Positions 51,458-62,124 of a stretch of DNA of 64,000 nt are shown here, one piece after another. The notes beneath the pieces are model-generated. The model did not search any database. It was not told where the DNA came from and saw nothing but the letters and a program-made list of their open reading frames with translations. The stretch lies in contig CATVXH010000012.1 of assembly GCA_958347955.1 (NCBI GenBank), forward strand, positions 1 through 64,000. Reading direction: 5' to 3'. Within the stretch, counting starts at the first letter, position 1. Each line of letters opens with the position of its first letter. The DNA is from an uncultured Sutterella sp. Its GTDB lineage: Bacteria > Pseudomonadota > Gammaproteobacteria > Burkholderiales > Burkholderiaceae_F. A program made the translations under genes and the position numbers.

Positions 51458-53839
51458 ATGTTTAATACTGCAAAATTTATCGAAGCGTGTGTACGTTACA
51501 AAAATGATTTCCAAACTCATTGGGAGAAAAATAAGCGGACATGGCAAGCTGTTCAGTATTTTCAAAATCATTGGGACTTAGAGGCATCTGATCTCCCTGC
51601 CATGTTGGATAACATTATTAACAATATGTGGTGGATATTTTCCACGAATAGAGCCTATAACCGACAAATATTGGTCGAAATGGCCAAAATAGATAACGAT
51701 CAAACACGTAGCTTATTTAATGATTTATTTAATGAAAAAGAAGATCTGATAACACGTATTGAAGAGTTTGACAGAAAATACAACGCCCTGAAAAGTCGTT
51801 TAGGGTCACGATGGCATCAAGAATGGCAGTACTCCAGCACAATAAGCGCACTATTGACGCTTCGATATCCAAATAAATATTTCTTTTATAAATACGGAAA
51901 TTGCAAAGCCGTACATTCGTTTTTTAATTTGACTTCATCACTTCCAGTAAAGAAGAGTAGGGGAATTGACGATGGTTTCAAATGTTATAAGGAAATTAAA
52001 CAATATCTAACTAGTCAGACAGAACTGATTAATCTAGTGAGAGATTCTTTAGACTCGGATTGTTATTTAGACCCTGAATTGAATGTCTTGACTTCGGATT
52101 TTGTTGATTTTGTCGCCGAACAAATTAAGGAAGATAAAAAAGAAGAGTGGTTTCCCAATTTGGAGCAATATAATCCCAAATTAACTAAAGAAGATTGGCT
52201 TGCCTTACTAAAAGATCCTGAAGTTTTCACAAAACAGAGTCTCGAAGTTATCAAACGAATGTTAGATTACGGTGGTCAAGCCACATGTAAGCAACTCTCT
52301 CTTAAATATGGGAATGATCCGTTTTTTTATAACCGAGAATCATGGCAGCTTGCTCAGAGAGTGGCGAAGAAAACCAGCTGTCCAATCATTGAAGAAAATA
52401 ATGAAAATTCAAAGTGGTGGCCAATTCTTTATCTAGGGAAATACGCGGATAAAAAAACAGAAGGTAATTACATTTGGAAGCTTCGCTCGGAATTGGCCGA
52501 AGCACTCAAAGAGGTTGACCTCTCAAAAGTGCAACTTTATACAGGTGATATCAAACATACGCGTCGCTATTGGTGGATGAATGCAAACCCCAAGATTTGG
52601 TCCTTTTCCCAAATTAACATTGGAGAAGAAATCAGTTACACCCTAGTGAATGAAAACGGTAATAAACGACGCATCTACCAGAATTTCCTTGATGCCCAAG
52701 CTGGAGATATTGTGATTGGCTACGAGTCTCAGCCTCACAAACAAATTGTTGCCTTGGCAGAAATTTCCCGTGCCAATGACGGCGAAAAACTATATTTTAG
52801 GAAGTTAGAAACTCTTACTAATCCCATTGACTATGCTGATTTTAAAGATGTTGACGAGCTTTCTAATATGGAATTCCTTGTCAACCCTAATGGCAGTCTC
52901 TTCAAAGTTTCTGAAGATGAATTTAATGTTCTCATGGATATCATTCGTGATGAAAACCCCAAATCTTCTGTTCAGAATAATGAAACGTACAACAAGGAAT
53001 CATTTTTAAACGAGGTTTTCATCCCAAAAGAACAATACGATACCTTGGTGGCCTTATTAAGAAGAAAGAAAAACCTCATCTTACAAGGTGCTCCTGGTGT
53101 GGGTAAAACTTTCATTGCTAAACGTCTAGCTTACTCGATGATGGGAGAAAAAGACGAAAATCGAATCGCTTTTATCCAATTTCATCAAAACTATTCATAT
53201 GAAGATTTCATCATGGGCTATAAGCCGGATGAACAGGGTTTTAAGCTGCAAAATGGTATTTTCTATAAATTTTGTCTTGCAGCATCAAACGATCCGAAGC
53301 GTGACTACTTCTTCATTATTGATGAAATTAACCGTGGCAATTTAAGCAAGATTTTTGGTGAACTTTTGATGCTGCTCGAAAGCGATTATAGAGGCAGTAA
53401 AGGGAAGGCCATTCTCGCTTACAATCAGCAGCCCTTTAGTATTCCCGATAACCTATACATCATTGGGATGATGAATACCGCTGACCGTAGCTTGGCAATG
53501 ATTGACTATGCATTGCGCCGCCGATTCAGTTTCTCAGATATCCAACCCGGTTTTGATTCTGAAGGCTTTAAACGCTATCGATCGTCCTTGAATAACAATA
53601 ATTTCAATAACGTTATTAAAGTAGTCCAGCAACTCAATAATGAAATTACAGAAGATGACTCCCTTGGAGAAGGCTACTGTATCGGTCATAGTTATTTCTG
53701 TGGCCAAGAAAATTGCACTGATGCTTGGTTGAAACAAATTATCAACTACGAAATTGTGCCGATGCTTCAAGAGTATTGGTTTGACGAAAAAGAAAAATGG
53801 GAAACTTGGAAAGCTAAGCTCAATGGTGCGATTAAATGA
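51458..53839 (+). CDS. mcrB: McrB-type GTPase/AAA protein with EVE domain
   Basis: McrB forms the motor of a McrBC-type modification-dependent restriction enzyme. Three regions are visible: a helical N-terminal part (about 1-350), an EVE (YTH-like) modified-base-reader domain (about 365-500, RRYWWMNANPKIWSF and GDIVIGYESQPHKQIVALAEI), and an AAA domain with Walker A GAPGVGKT (544-551), Walker B FFIIDEINRGN and the McrB signature MMNTADRSLAMIDYALRRRF. The EVE domain probably recognises modified cytosine. The ATG overlaps nothing; mcrC overlaps the stop. Confidence 0.88.
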   Translation: MFNTAKFIEACVRYKNDFQTHWEKNKRTWQAVQYFQNHWDLEASDLPAMLDNIINNMWWIFSTNRAYNRQILVEMAKIDNDQTRSLFNDLFNEKEDLITRIEEFDRKYNALKSRLGSRWHQEWQYSSTISALLTLRYPNKYFFYKYGNCKAVHSFFNLTSSLPVKKSRGIDDGFKCYKEIKQYLTSQTELINLVRDSLDSDCYLDPELNVLTSDFVDFVAEQIKEDKKEEWFPNLEQYNPKLTKEDWLALLKDPEVFTKQSLEVIKRMLDYGGQATCKQLSLKYGNDPFFYNRESWQLAQRVAKKTSCPIIEENNENSKWWPILYLGKYADKKTEGNYIWKLRSELAEALKEVDLSKVQLYTGDIKHTRRYWWMNANPKIWSFSQINIGEEISYTLVNENGNKRRIYQNFLDAQAGDIVIGYESQPHKQIVALAEISRANDGEKLYFRKLETLTNPIDYADFKDVDELSNMEFLVNPNGSLFKVSEDEFNVLMDIIRDENPKSSVQNNETYNKESFLNEVFIPKEQYDTLVALLRRKKNLILQGAPGVGKTFIAKRLAYSMMGEKDENRIAFIQFHQNYSYEDFIMGYKPDEQGFKLQNGIFYKFCLAASNDPKRDYFFIIDEINRGNLSKIFGELLMLLESDYRGSKGKAILAYNQQPFSIPDNLYIIGMMNTADRSLAMIDYALRRRFSFSDIQPGFDSEGFKRYRSSLNNNNFNNVIKVVQQLNNEITEDDSLGEGYCIGHSYFCGQENCTDAWLKQIINYEIVPMLQEYWFDEKEKWETWKAKLNGAIK

Positions 53840-54897
53840 CCGAAGATAAAGGCATTTTCATTAAAAATGTTTATTACATGCTGAGCTATGCCTTCCAAGT
53901 GCTCAAAAGTAGTAATGCCTATGAGAGTATCGCCGGCGAAAATTTCGATAATATTGAAAACCTTTTTGCCGCCATTCTCTCTAAAGGCATCTCCCAACAA
54001 ATTAAGCAAGGGCTTTATCGCACCTATACCGAGGAGAAGAATCAACTCCCCTTATTACGGGGCAAACTAAATCTTCAGGGTACTTTAAAGAATTACGTTC
54101 AGCAAAAGCGAGTTCTTACCTGTGAGTTTGATTCTTTGTCGGAAGATAATCTGTTTAACCAAATTTTGAAAACAGCCTCCCTTCTACTACTCAGTAGCAG
54201 CCGAGTTACCCCTGAGTACCGTCTTGCTTTGAGGAAAAATCTAGAGCGTCTTTATTGGGTGTCAGAGATTAATCACAAACTTATTCGCTGGGATCAGTTG
54301 AAATATCAGAGAAATAACCAAAGTTATCGAATGCTCATGAATCTTTGTTATTTCGTACTGAATGGACAGATTGCTACGACCGAAAAAGGTAAATTTAAAT
54401 TATTGAGTTTTAGTGACGAGCAAATGAACCGTCTTTATGAACGGTTTATTCTGGAATATTTCAAAGCTGAGTACCCTGAACTCAAACCTGAAGCTCCTTA
54501 TATCAATTGGTGTCTGGATGACTCTGATGGTAACAATGGCATTGAGTTTTTACCCACGATGAAGTCTGATATTGTGCTTCATAACGGCGACAGAACATTA
54601 ATTATTGACGCAAAGTACTATGGCTCGATATTTAGAACTCATTATGAAAAACAAAAGCTACATTCCGGTAATCTGTACCAGATATTCACTTATGTGAAAA
54701 ATATGGATCCTCAATCTACTGGTAAGGTGTCAGGCATGCTTCTTTATGCAAAGACGGGAGAAGTTTTGACTCCTGACTTCTCCTATACAATGCACAACAA
54801 CAATATCTATGTTAAATCATTAGACCTGGGTGCAGAATTTTGTCATATCGCACGGCGATTAAGTGAAATCGCTGGGTATATTAAAAGTTCGTCCTAA
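53836..54897 (+). CDS. mcrC: McrC-type nuclease subunit
   Basis: McrC is the endonuclease partner of McrB. The 353-residue protein has the family start (IKNVYYMLSYAFQVL), QLPLLRGKLN, and the PD-(D/E)xK active site in the C-terminal half (SDIVLHNGDRTLIIDAKYY: Asp and DAK). The ATG overlaps the mcrB stop by four bases (ATGA), so the two are translationally coupled and make one restriction unit. Confidence 0.85.
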   Translation: MTEDKGIFIKNVYYMLSYAFQVLKSSNAYESIAGENFDNIENLFAAILSKGISQQIKQGLYRTYTEEKNQLPLLRGKLNLQGTLKNYVQQKRVLTCEFDSLSEDNLFNQILKTASLLLLSSSRVTPEYRLALRKNLERLYWVSEINHKLIRWDQLKYQRNNQSYRMLMNLCYFVLNGQIATTEKGKFKLLSFSDEQMNRLYERFILEYFKAEYPELKPEAPYINWCLDDSDGNNGIEFLPTMKSDIVLHNGDRTLIIDAKYYGSIFRTHYEKQKLHSGNLYQIFTYVKNMDPQSTGKVSGMLLYAKTGEVLTPDFSYTMHNNNIYVKSLDLGAEFCHIARRLSEIAGYIKSSS

Positions 54898-54916
54898 AAG
54901 TTCTGCTAGTGGAAAA

Positions 54917-55966
54917 TTAGCGAAGTTTTTTGCAATCATTCCAAACTAGCTCTTCTCCGTAAGTCACGCCGGATCTGTCATGAAATATCAAATCTACAAT
55001 CACCGGATAGGGTTCTCTTTTAATCAGGATATCGCACATATTTTTACGGTAAAAGACGATATCTTCTGAAGAAGGTTTCCATGGACTTTCAATAACCGCT
55101 TCAACACGAACACCATTTTCAAATTCGTATGCCCAAAATTTAAATGAGCGAGAGTTAATTTTGTTAAGGTTCCAATTTACATTATGGATAAACCGTTCTC
55201 GACGTTTAAGCAAAGGATGGCTTTCTTGACTATAAAATTTGGGCGATTTCTCAGAATAAGCTCTTGATTTTTGATCGTCTGCTGCGTGGTACTCTAATTC
55301 CCAAGGAGCGAATTTTGTCGGTTGGGTTTCTCTAGAGTTTTGAGATTTATATGAGAAACAAATTAAAGCAATCAAGCCTACACAAATCCCAAAACCTATT
55401 AAGATAGATTTAGCGCTCTCATTGTTGTCTTCTGCTTGTAAGACCGGCTCAGTATTTGTTGTTTGTTGTTTAATTTTTATATCTAGTTGTTGAATGTTTT
55501 TTTGTTTCTCAATTTTAGAGTTCGCACCTCCTTCAACTCCCAAAACATTATTTATCTTTTCAGCTTTAAGTTGAGGCACAGTCTTAGAGCTACAAGTTTG
55601 CTGAGTTTCTGTATTTAAAGTTTTCAAAATCTGGTCGGTTGTTGTGGGTGGTTCAATACTAGGCCAAAAGAGTAAATAAATGCCAAGTCCAAGATTAATG
55701 ATAGGGATAAGAGATAAAAGTACCCACCAACCACTTTTGCCCAATGCGTGTAATCGCTGAATTGAAGCTACAATGCCTATCCACAAAGTAACAGCAATTA
55801 TTACTAGAGCTACAAGTGCAGCACCTTGACTTATCTCTCCATACCTATTCGTTCCGGCACTTATGATTGCATCGGTAAGTAAACCTAAAAAAATTGTTAA
55901 AACGGATACTCCAAAGTACGGCAAACGATCCATTTTTTCACTGGGTTTTATTGTTAATAGGTTCAT
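54917..55966 (-). CDS. DUF805-like membrane protein
   Basis: Residues 1-105 hold three transmembrane helices with the DUF805-like segment IQRLHALGKSGWWVLLSLIPIINLGLGIYLLFW. A Gln/Thr-rich linker follows, then a fourth helix near 190-208 and a soluble C-terminal domain of about 130 residues (VEAVIESPWKPSSEDIVFYRK...) with no recognised fold. The gene faces mcrC tail to tail. Its role is unknown. Confidence 0.65.
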   Translation of the reverse strand: MNLLTIKPSEKMDRLPYFGVSVLTIFLGLLTDAIISAGTNRYGEISQGAALVALVIIAVTLWIGIVASIQRLHALGKSGWWVLLSLIPIINLGLGIYLLFWPSIEPPTTTDQILKTLNTETQQTCSSKTVPQLKAEKINNVLGVEGGANSKIEKQKNIQQLDIKIKQQTTNTEPVLQAEDNNESAKSILIGFGICVGLIALICFSYKSQNSRETQPTKFAPWELEYHAADDQKSRAYSEKSPKFYSQESHPLLKRRERFIHNVNWNLNKINSRSFKFWAYEFENGVRVEAVIESPWKPSSEDIVFYRKNMCDILIKREPYPVIVDLIFHDRSGVTYGEELVWNDCKKLR

Positions 55967-56021
55967 AGTGTAATTCCCTTAATACACTAAACTGGTTTGA
56001 GGGTTTTTCTTCTTATCATTA

Positions 56022-57260
56022 TTAACGAATCTTTTTAATCCGTCCTGTTGTGTTGTCCATTCGGTAATTCATGATATCACCAGCCACAATGTGTTCAGCC
56101 ACAGCAATCGCCGTATCCCGATCAACCATGAACCACTCTGTAGGTTTATAAGCCACGCCCTTGGAACTAATCAGAGTCATGTTTAAACGCTGCTTAGCTA
56201 AGAAAGCATGAATCAAATGCTCCACCTTTTGAGGATTTAGGTTGTAGCAGTCTAAGGAGGCCAATATTTTTACTGGTGCCTCCAAATAAGTTGGATCATT
56301 TTCAGCATTTTTGACACGTTCTTCTACTGCCTGGCTTGAGTATCCAATTTTCACTAGCCGACCTTGGAGTTTCAGATTGACGAGAGCTGGCGCTTTGGTT
56401 TCACTAGCCAAAATGTAAATGCAGCCAGTTGCCTTGTCTTTATGGGATAGCCCTTGCAATTTACGTGTCACTGCTTCAGCGTCAGGCACGATTCTTCGGC
56501 CATTGGGATCTTTATACAAGGCTCTGGCTAATGAACGTTTGAGGATATTGGTTTCAATGCCATTTTCAAAAATAACTCGAAGACGAGGATTTTCTCGTGC
56601 CGAAGTCTCTTTAGTGTCTTCAATAATTGAATCCACAAAACAGATAAGACCACTCAGAATGAAGAAGTCACCAACCTCAACTTGCTTTTCACTCTTAAAT
56701 CGGGTCACCTCTATTTTGCGATTGATAATGTCTCGTTGAGTGTCTTGGAACAACTTCTCAAAATTGTAGAAATCCTCACAGGGTTTCCTGGAAGCAATTT
56801 CATCTGGCCAAACACGATCTTCAGCCGATTGCTTGGAGACGTGCTGAATTTTCAGAATAGAAGGGTCAACATCGTCAAGCAAAGGATTGGAACTATTGAG
56901 AATGTCATCCAATGAACCTACGCTTGATGTAGTATTCGTCGTCTCAGTAACCTTTACCTTCTCAACATTAAGAAGGCCATAACAATCCAAATCCTTAACC
57001 TGTGCAGCATTAACAGGATTATTTCTATAAGACATTAATCTGGCTGCCAGCATTTTCTCTGACAGATTGGAGGCTTTTAAATCCGGAGCTCTGCCATTTT
57101 TAGTTCGGAAATCAACAATTTCTTGGAAGGAGCTGCGAACCTTTGACTGAGCAGGCGCAGTCTTTGGCTTAGCCGGCTGAACATCAGCCAACAAACCTAA
57201 TGAATCAAATACACCGCCATTTAAGATGTCGTCCAAACAAGTTGGTGCTTTACGTTCCAT
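56022..57260 (-). CDS. GIY-YIG (T5orf172/MUG113-like) nuclease-domain protein
   Basis: The C-terminal 130 residues show the T5orf172 form of the GIY-YIG fold: GCIYILASE, then LVKIGYSSQAVEERV, and VEHLIHAFLAKQRL with the catalytic-type Glu. The N-terminal half is variable and contains DDIL repeats (LDDILNGG, LDDILNSS). It is the last gene of a three-gene operon, 12 bases after the helicase. It could be the nuclease of the module; activity is not proven. Confidence 0.75.
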   Translation of the reverse strand: MERKAPTCLDDILNGGVFDSLGLLADVQPAKPKTAPAQSKVRSSFQEIVDFRTKNGRAPDLKASNLSEKMLAARLMSYRNNPVNAAQVKDLDCYGLLNVEKVKVTETTNTTSSVGSLDDILNSSNPLLDDVDPSILKIQHVSKQSAEDRVWPDEIASRKPCEDFYNFEKLFQDTQRDIINRKIEVTRFKSEKQVEVGDFFILSGLICFVDSIIEDTKETSARENPRLRVIFENGIETNILKRSLARALYKDPNGRRIVPDAEAVTRKLQGLSHKDKATGCIYILASETKAPALVNLKLQGRLVKIGYSSQAVEERVKNAENDPTYLEAPVKILASLDCYNLNPQKVEHLIHAFLAKQRLNMTLISSKGVAYKPTEWFMVDRDTAIAVAEHIVAGDIMNYRMDNTTGRIKKIR

Positions 57261-57272
57261 AACCCTATCTTC

Positions 57273-59330
57273 CTATTGCTGCTGAGCGGCCAAGCGTTCT
57301 GCTTTCTTCTTCTGGATAAAAGCCAAAGCTTCTGCGAGACGTTTTTCATAGGGATCGTTAGACATAATGGACGGACGAGCTCCAAACTCTTTGACGAACT
57401 CTTCGATATTTGGCCATAAAAGAACGGCTTCTTCTTCCGTCATACCGGATCGATTGGAGACCACAATATCCTGAATCGTTTTCAGCATCGGAGCATTAAC
57501 CGATTTAGACAAGATCTCATAGGCTCCTTGGAAAGGATTAATTTGGGCAATCAGGTCGATATCCAATTTCTCAATGTTGACGAACTTTTCTCCAACCTTT
57601 AAGAATTGGGAGGCTCCCTTTTGAGGATCACGTTCCCGCTCCTCTGTGCTTCCTGTGTTTTCTGAACCTTCGTCCGTTGTCTCGTTGCCATCTTCAGGAT
57701 CATGAATCGCCACACCGGGAGGCAAATCTTTTACATCGATAAGGCCACCATTGGAGTGAATGACCATTTCTGTTTGTGCTGCTGAGGCCACGTGCTTTGC
57801 TTCTTCCGGCGTTAAGTCCGGATAAAGTCGAGTGACGATCTTAGGGATATCCACTTCTGTGAAAAGTTTCGGTTGTTGTTCTTCGACAATCATCGGACCA
57901 ACAGTCTTTGTATCCTGAATAACGGCGGTAATAACGTCTTGAACTCCGCCTTCCTGGAGAATCTTTGCTACTCGTGGAGAAACGGGGTTATCAGTATCTT
58001 CGATGATGACCGTTCCCGATGGAATGACTTCCGTCACTCCGATTAGTGAGCGAGGTTTAAAGGTAATGTTAGGTGCTAAGACCTGTTCCATCAAAAGAGA
58101 AACGGTAATAGCCTTGAGCATATTATTGACTGACGTTTTTACGTCTTCGTCTTCAGCATCTGGTTGGGCAATTAAATTCGTGAACTGTGCATGAGTCTTA
58201 CCAACACAGTCACGAGTTGCACGACCGATAATCTGGATGATTTCCGTCAAGGATGAGCGATAGCCCACTGTTAACACATGCTCGCACCACGGCCAGTCGA
58301 AACCTTCCTTGGCCATGCCCAAAGCGATGATGATGTTCATTTCGTCCTTCTCTTTGATATTGCGAAGGTACTGAAGGACATTGACTCGGATAGGAGAATC
58401 GTTTACAAGGTCCGCAACCTTAAGAAGCTTCCCAGCTTTAGTGCGCACTGTATAAATGCCGGTATCCGGATCTTGGCTGACAACTTTCCCGATCACATCC
58501 ATGATCCGTTCAACCTCATCAAGCTTAAGACCGGTGGACTCCATGGCATTGACATTCGGAATATGAACGATGGTTTTCTTGTCAAGATCTAGGACTTCTT
58601 TGATAGCGTCAAAATAACGTCCTTGATAGAAGTGATAACCGATCCCTAAAGACTTAAGGTACTTGTAGCCGTTTAACTGTTCGTAGTAGGTGTAGGTGAC
58701 TTGGGTAAATTTAGCTTCATCTTCTGGGCGGAGAATAGGTACTGCGTCACCTCGGAAATAGGAGCCGGTCATAGCCACAATGTGGGCGGTTGATCGATCC
58801 ATCAAATCATCAATAATTCCGCCGAGAATATTGCCTTCTTCAGCAGAAGTGTGATGGAATTCATCAATAGCAATCAAGGTTTTATTGAATAATTTAGGAT
58901 CAGCAATCTTTTCATAGGCAAAGCGGAACGTGGCATGCGTACAGATCAAATAATGCGCACCCTTGTCCTTCATGAAAGCTTTGACCTGATCAACTTTACC
59001 GTCGCTGCCCGGAGTACAAAGGTTGTATTTTGGATCAACATGCCAATCGGCAAAGAAACCGAATTTCATCAATTCGGTGTCTTTAAAGGAACCGCCAATA
59101 GACATTTCTGGCACGGCAATGATGACCTTTTCTAAGCCTTGCTTCATTACCTTATCCAAGGCAATAAACATCAAAGCACGGGACTTACCCGAGGCCGGAG
59201 GCGCTTTGATCAAAAGGTACTGAGCATCTCGCTTGTCGTAAGCACGAGCCTGCATCTCACGCATACCCATCGCGTTTTGAGCTGTACTTTTACCAGTTTG
59301 TGCATATCTAACAGTCAGAATGTCGGGCAT
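57273..59330 (-). CDS. DEAD/DEAH-type SF2 helicase of a restriction-like module
   Basis: The helicase motifs are LLIKAPPASGKSRAL (Walker A, residues about 43-50), LIAIDEFHHT (Walker B, DEFH), AMTGSYFRGD (motif III) and QIIGRATRD (motif VI), as in Res-type translocases of restriction systems. The C-terminal third has no recognised domain. It lies between the methyltransferase and the GIY-YIG gene with 12-base gaps on each side, so all three are co-transcribed. Confidence 0.8.
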   Translation of the reverse strand: MPDILTVRYAQTGKSTAQNAMGMREMQARAYDKRDAQYLLIKAPPASGKSRALMFIALDKVMKQGLEKVIIAVPEMSIGGSFKDTELMKFGFFADWHVDPKYNLCTPGSDGKVDQVKAFMKDKGAHYLICTHATFRFAYEKIADPKLFNKTLIAIDEFHHTSAEEGNILGGIIDDLMDRSTAHIVAMTGSYFRGDAVPILRPEDEAKFTQVTYTYYEQLNGYKYLKSLGIGYHFYQGRYFDAIKEVLDLDKKTIVHIPNVNAMESTGLKLDEVERIMDVIGKVVSQDPDTGIYTVRTKAGKLLKVADLVNDSPIRVNVLQYLRNIKEKDEMNIIIALGMAKEGFDWPWCEHVLTVGYRSSLTEIIQIIGRATRDCVGKTHAQFTNLIAQPDAEDEDVKTSVNNMLKAITVSLLMEQVLAPNITFKPRSLIGVTEVIPSGTVIIEDTDNPVSPRVAKILQEGGVQDVITAVIQDTKTVGPMIVEEQQPKLFTEVDIPKIVTRLYPDLTPEEAKHVASAAQTEMVIHSNGGLIDVKDLPPGVAIHDPEDGNETTDEGSENTGSTEERERDPQKGASQFLKVGEKFVNIEKLDIDLIAQINPFQGAYEILSKSVNAPMLKTIQDIVVSNRSGMTEEEAVLLWPNIEEFVKEFGARPSIMSNDPYEKRLAEALAFIQKKKAERLAAQQQ

Positions 59331-59342
59331 GTCATCGTGCTC

Positions 59343-61031
59343 CTAATCTTCAATTAAAGCGATGTCTTTACCATTGACAAGCGCTTCATAGCGTTTAAAT
59401 AAGTGTTGGAGGCGATCTTCATCGCTTTCAAAGCCTTTTTTGCGGTACAAATGATCTACCGCCAAATCCAATTCTTGATGAGCCTTTTTCAGATCATCAG
59501 GCATCTTATCCGGATCATATAACTCAGCTAACGTCATTTCCGGATGCATCTCCCGAGCCACCAAAACATTTGTTGCCAAATTTCCAATCTGCTCTTTCTG
59601 TTTAGCTGTAGCCTCAGGCCAAGGGAAAGTGTTGTAGCAGAGATCTCGGGAATAGCGATAATCACTCTTCAAGCGGCCGCAAACCGTTCGCATCCAGGTC
59701 ATGTGCATACGGGATTCTAGGATGCCGAAGTCAAATATACTTGCTTCTGGTAATTGATAACAACTGTCTGAAATTACCGTATCAGAATCAACAAAACCCA
59801 TAGGAATGTAACCGCGTCTTTCTGACGAAACTCTAGGAATTGCAATAGCCGTTTGAGGAGGAGTATCAAACCTCCTATCTTGGAAAAGATGTGGAGTTTT
59901 TGCATCTCTTCTTGTTGCCGCCTTTTTACTAGAAGAACGGAATGTTCTGCACCGTTCTAGGCGAGTTTTTAACTCTGGATTGGCTAAAACACTCTTAGGA
60001 GCATTCACAAGCCATAAACAATAACGGGGGATACTATGAATAAGCTCTTTAGAGCCCAACATTTTTTTAATGAAAGGTTTTAATTCCTGGTTTTGACTGA
60101 ATGTTTCGTATTCGTCTGCTTCAATTATTAGATTTCCATTGTCAGTAGGTTGATTCCCAAGAGTCATATTGGGAACTCTTTGACTCAATGGTGTTAAACT
60201 TTTTTCGACGAAAATGCTTGGCGAAGACTCTATGAGGAAAGCACTGATTTCTGATACTAGGATTTTTTCTGGTTCAGCAGAAACTGTGTTGTAAATAAAG
60301 AGTTTTTTTGTCTTCGATTGTTTAGAAAAACCGATTACCACACAATAAACAGCAGCATTCCCTTTAGCCTCATTGCTCCATTTAAAAGTTTGGTGCGCAA
60401 AATTTATTTGAATTCCCTGGCTAAATAAAGTCTTCCACAAAGGAACAACTTGCTCACCCTGACAGATGGAATTGGTAGAAACATATGCGATTTGGAGCTC
60501 TGGATTCTTTTGTAACCAATAAGTTGCACACAAATACCAAGCAGTAACGTAATCCAAATTCGCTCCATTGGGAATGTCTTTAGTCCAAATTGCGAGTTCT
60601 TTTTGCTGAATTTCTGTCCTAGACGGTCGTCCAACAAATGGGGGATTCCCAAAAATAAATTTAACCTCATTAATTGGGACATATTTATCCCAAGATTCTG
60701 TTAATGCATTTGCACAAATAATATGGGCAGATGACCTCAAGGGAATAGAAGGTATTACAGTTCCAAGTTTTTCTCCAAAGCGCAGGTTCATGACGTGTTC
60801 CATTAGCCACATGGAAACACGGGCAACATCAACAGGGAACTCTTCGATTTCAATTCCATAAAACTGATTAATGCTAACTTTTGAATATTTTTCGGCCCAG
60901 TCCGCCATAAACAAAGACTGGTCCATTACTTTTTCAAAACTAAGCATTGCCTCTACTGACTGCAATTCCAACTGCTTCAATTCTCTATAAGCAACAATCA
61001 AGAAATTTCCACATCCGGCTGCAGGATCCAA
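59343..61031 (-). pseudogene. MmeI/YeeA-like adenine methyltransferase, C-terminal part
   Basis: This frame begins at the SAM-binding motif DPAAGCGNFLIVAYREL and includes the N6-adenine catalytic motif NPPF (FIFGNPPFVGRPS), the target-recognition region and the LDLAVDHLYRKKGF segment near the end. It starts at TTG with no good ribosome site. The reading frame is open further upstream, to about 61150, and joins the 61136-62104 frame if one T is restored, so this is the 3' part of one broken gene. The intact protein would be about 910 residues. Confidence 0.8.
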
Positions 61032-61135
61032 ACAAACAATAGAAGCTAATTTATCTTGGAAGTCTTGCAGTTTCTTGAGTTTGGATTTGCTTTGTTTGAG
61101 CTCAAGAATGCCTTCCAGCTCTGCTTTTAAGTCAT

Positions 61136-62104
61136 CTAGGAAAGCGGGCCAATAACCTTAAAAATGTTCTTTTCACTGGTGTAGTGGGCACCCAATTCAT
61201 GGCGGAGTTCAGGATCCATAACAGATTGGAACATGGATCCAAAAATAACTGGCGAAATATCTGCCCAGGTTAAACGTCCGCAGTCAAGCAAGATATTTCT
61301 TGCTTTAGCATTCATCTTAGGGATGGCGCACCTTTCTTTAAAAAGTCCCCCGTTGACATAGGGAAAGGCGCGTAAAGTAGCTGGATAATCCTTTCTGAAT
61401 TTTGACTTCTCTGGTAAATCTAAGACTGCAAACAAATCAGTGAAAAATTCAGGTAAATCCTTACCATCCTTTTGAGTCATGGACTCAATGGCTTTGGTCA
61501 TTTGTCCTTCGATGGGGAAAATTCCAGTGTCTTCTGCAAAGAAGCAGAAAAGAAGCCTTGTCAGAAATACGTTAAGCGTATGAAGGTTTGATTCATCGTA
61601 ATGATTTAATTGCCGAATGATGTCGTAGAGCCTCCCCATCTTTTCGCAGGCCTTCGTATCGGCTGGGTGGGTTGAATACGCCAAAGGTTTTTCGTACTTA
61701 CCTGTCAAAGGTAGGAAGAAATCGTAGTTGTTTCGAAGGTCTTCAATGTCAATTTCAATGCTGTCTTCAACACGTGCATCAAAGGCTACTAGGGTCTTAA
61801 AATTTGTGACGATAACAAAGCGAACCTTCTGAGTTTTAATAACGGATTCCTTCAGCAACTTATCCAGTTCAGTTCTGGCATTTTGATTGTGTTTAATTGA
61901 GCGAAAGTAAATTTGCTTTGTTAAACCATAGTCGCCGTCTTGAATACCAATATTTCGACTGCGGTCATTTTTGACTAATTTTTGGATAGTCGGTTGAGAG
62001 AAACCAAAGATCTTCAAAAAATCGAAGAAGAAAGAGTTTTGATTAAGGTTGTTGGTTAAATTTTCTAGGCCTTTGATGATTTTTGCCTGGTTAAGTGTTG
62101 CCAT
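61136..62104 (-). pseudogene. MmeI/YeeA-like methyltransferase, N-terminal part
   Basis: The 322 residues match the N-terminal and helical spacer domains of this family, ending with GSMFQSVMDPELRHELGAHYTSEKNIFKVIGPL and then a stop. In relatives the sequence goes on as LFLDDL; the next frame here reads PAFLDDL. One missing T (three instead of four at 61141-61143) explains it. I do not see the N-terminal PD-ExK nuclease motif of true MmeI, so this is probably a methyltransferase without its own nuclease. Confidence 0.78.
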
Positions 62105-62124
62105 TGGACAAACCTCAGAATGAA

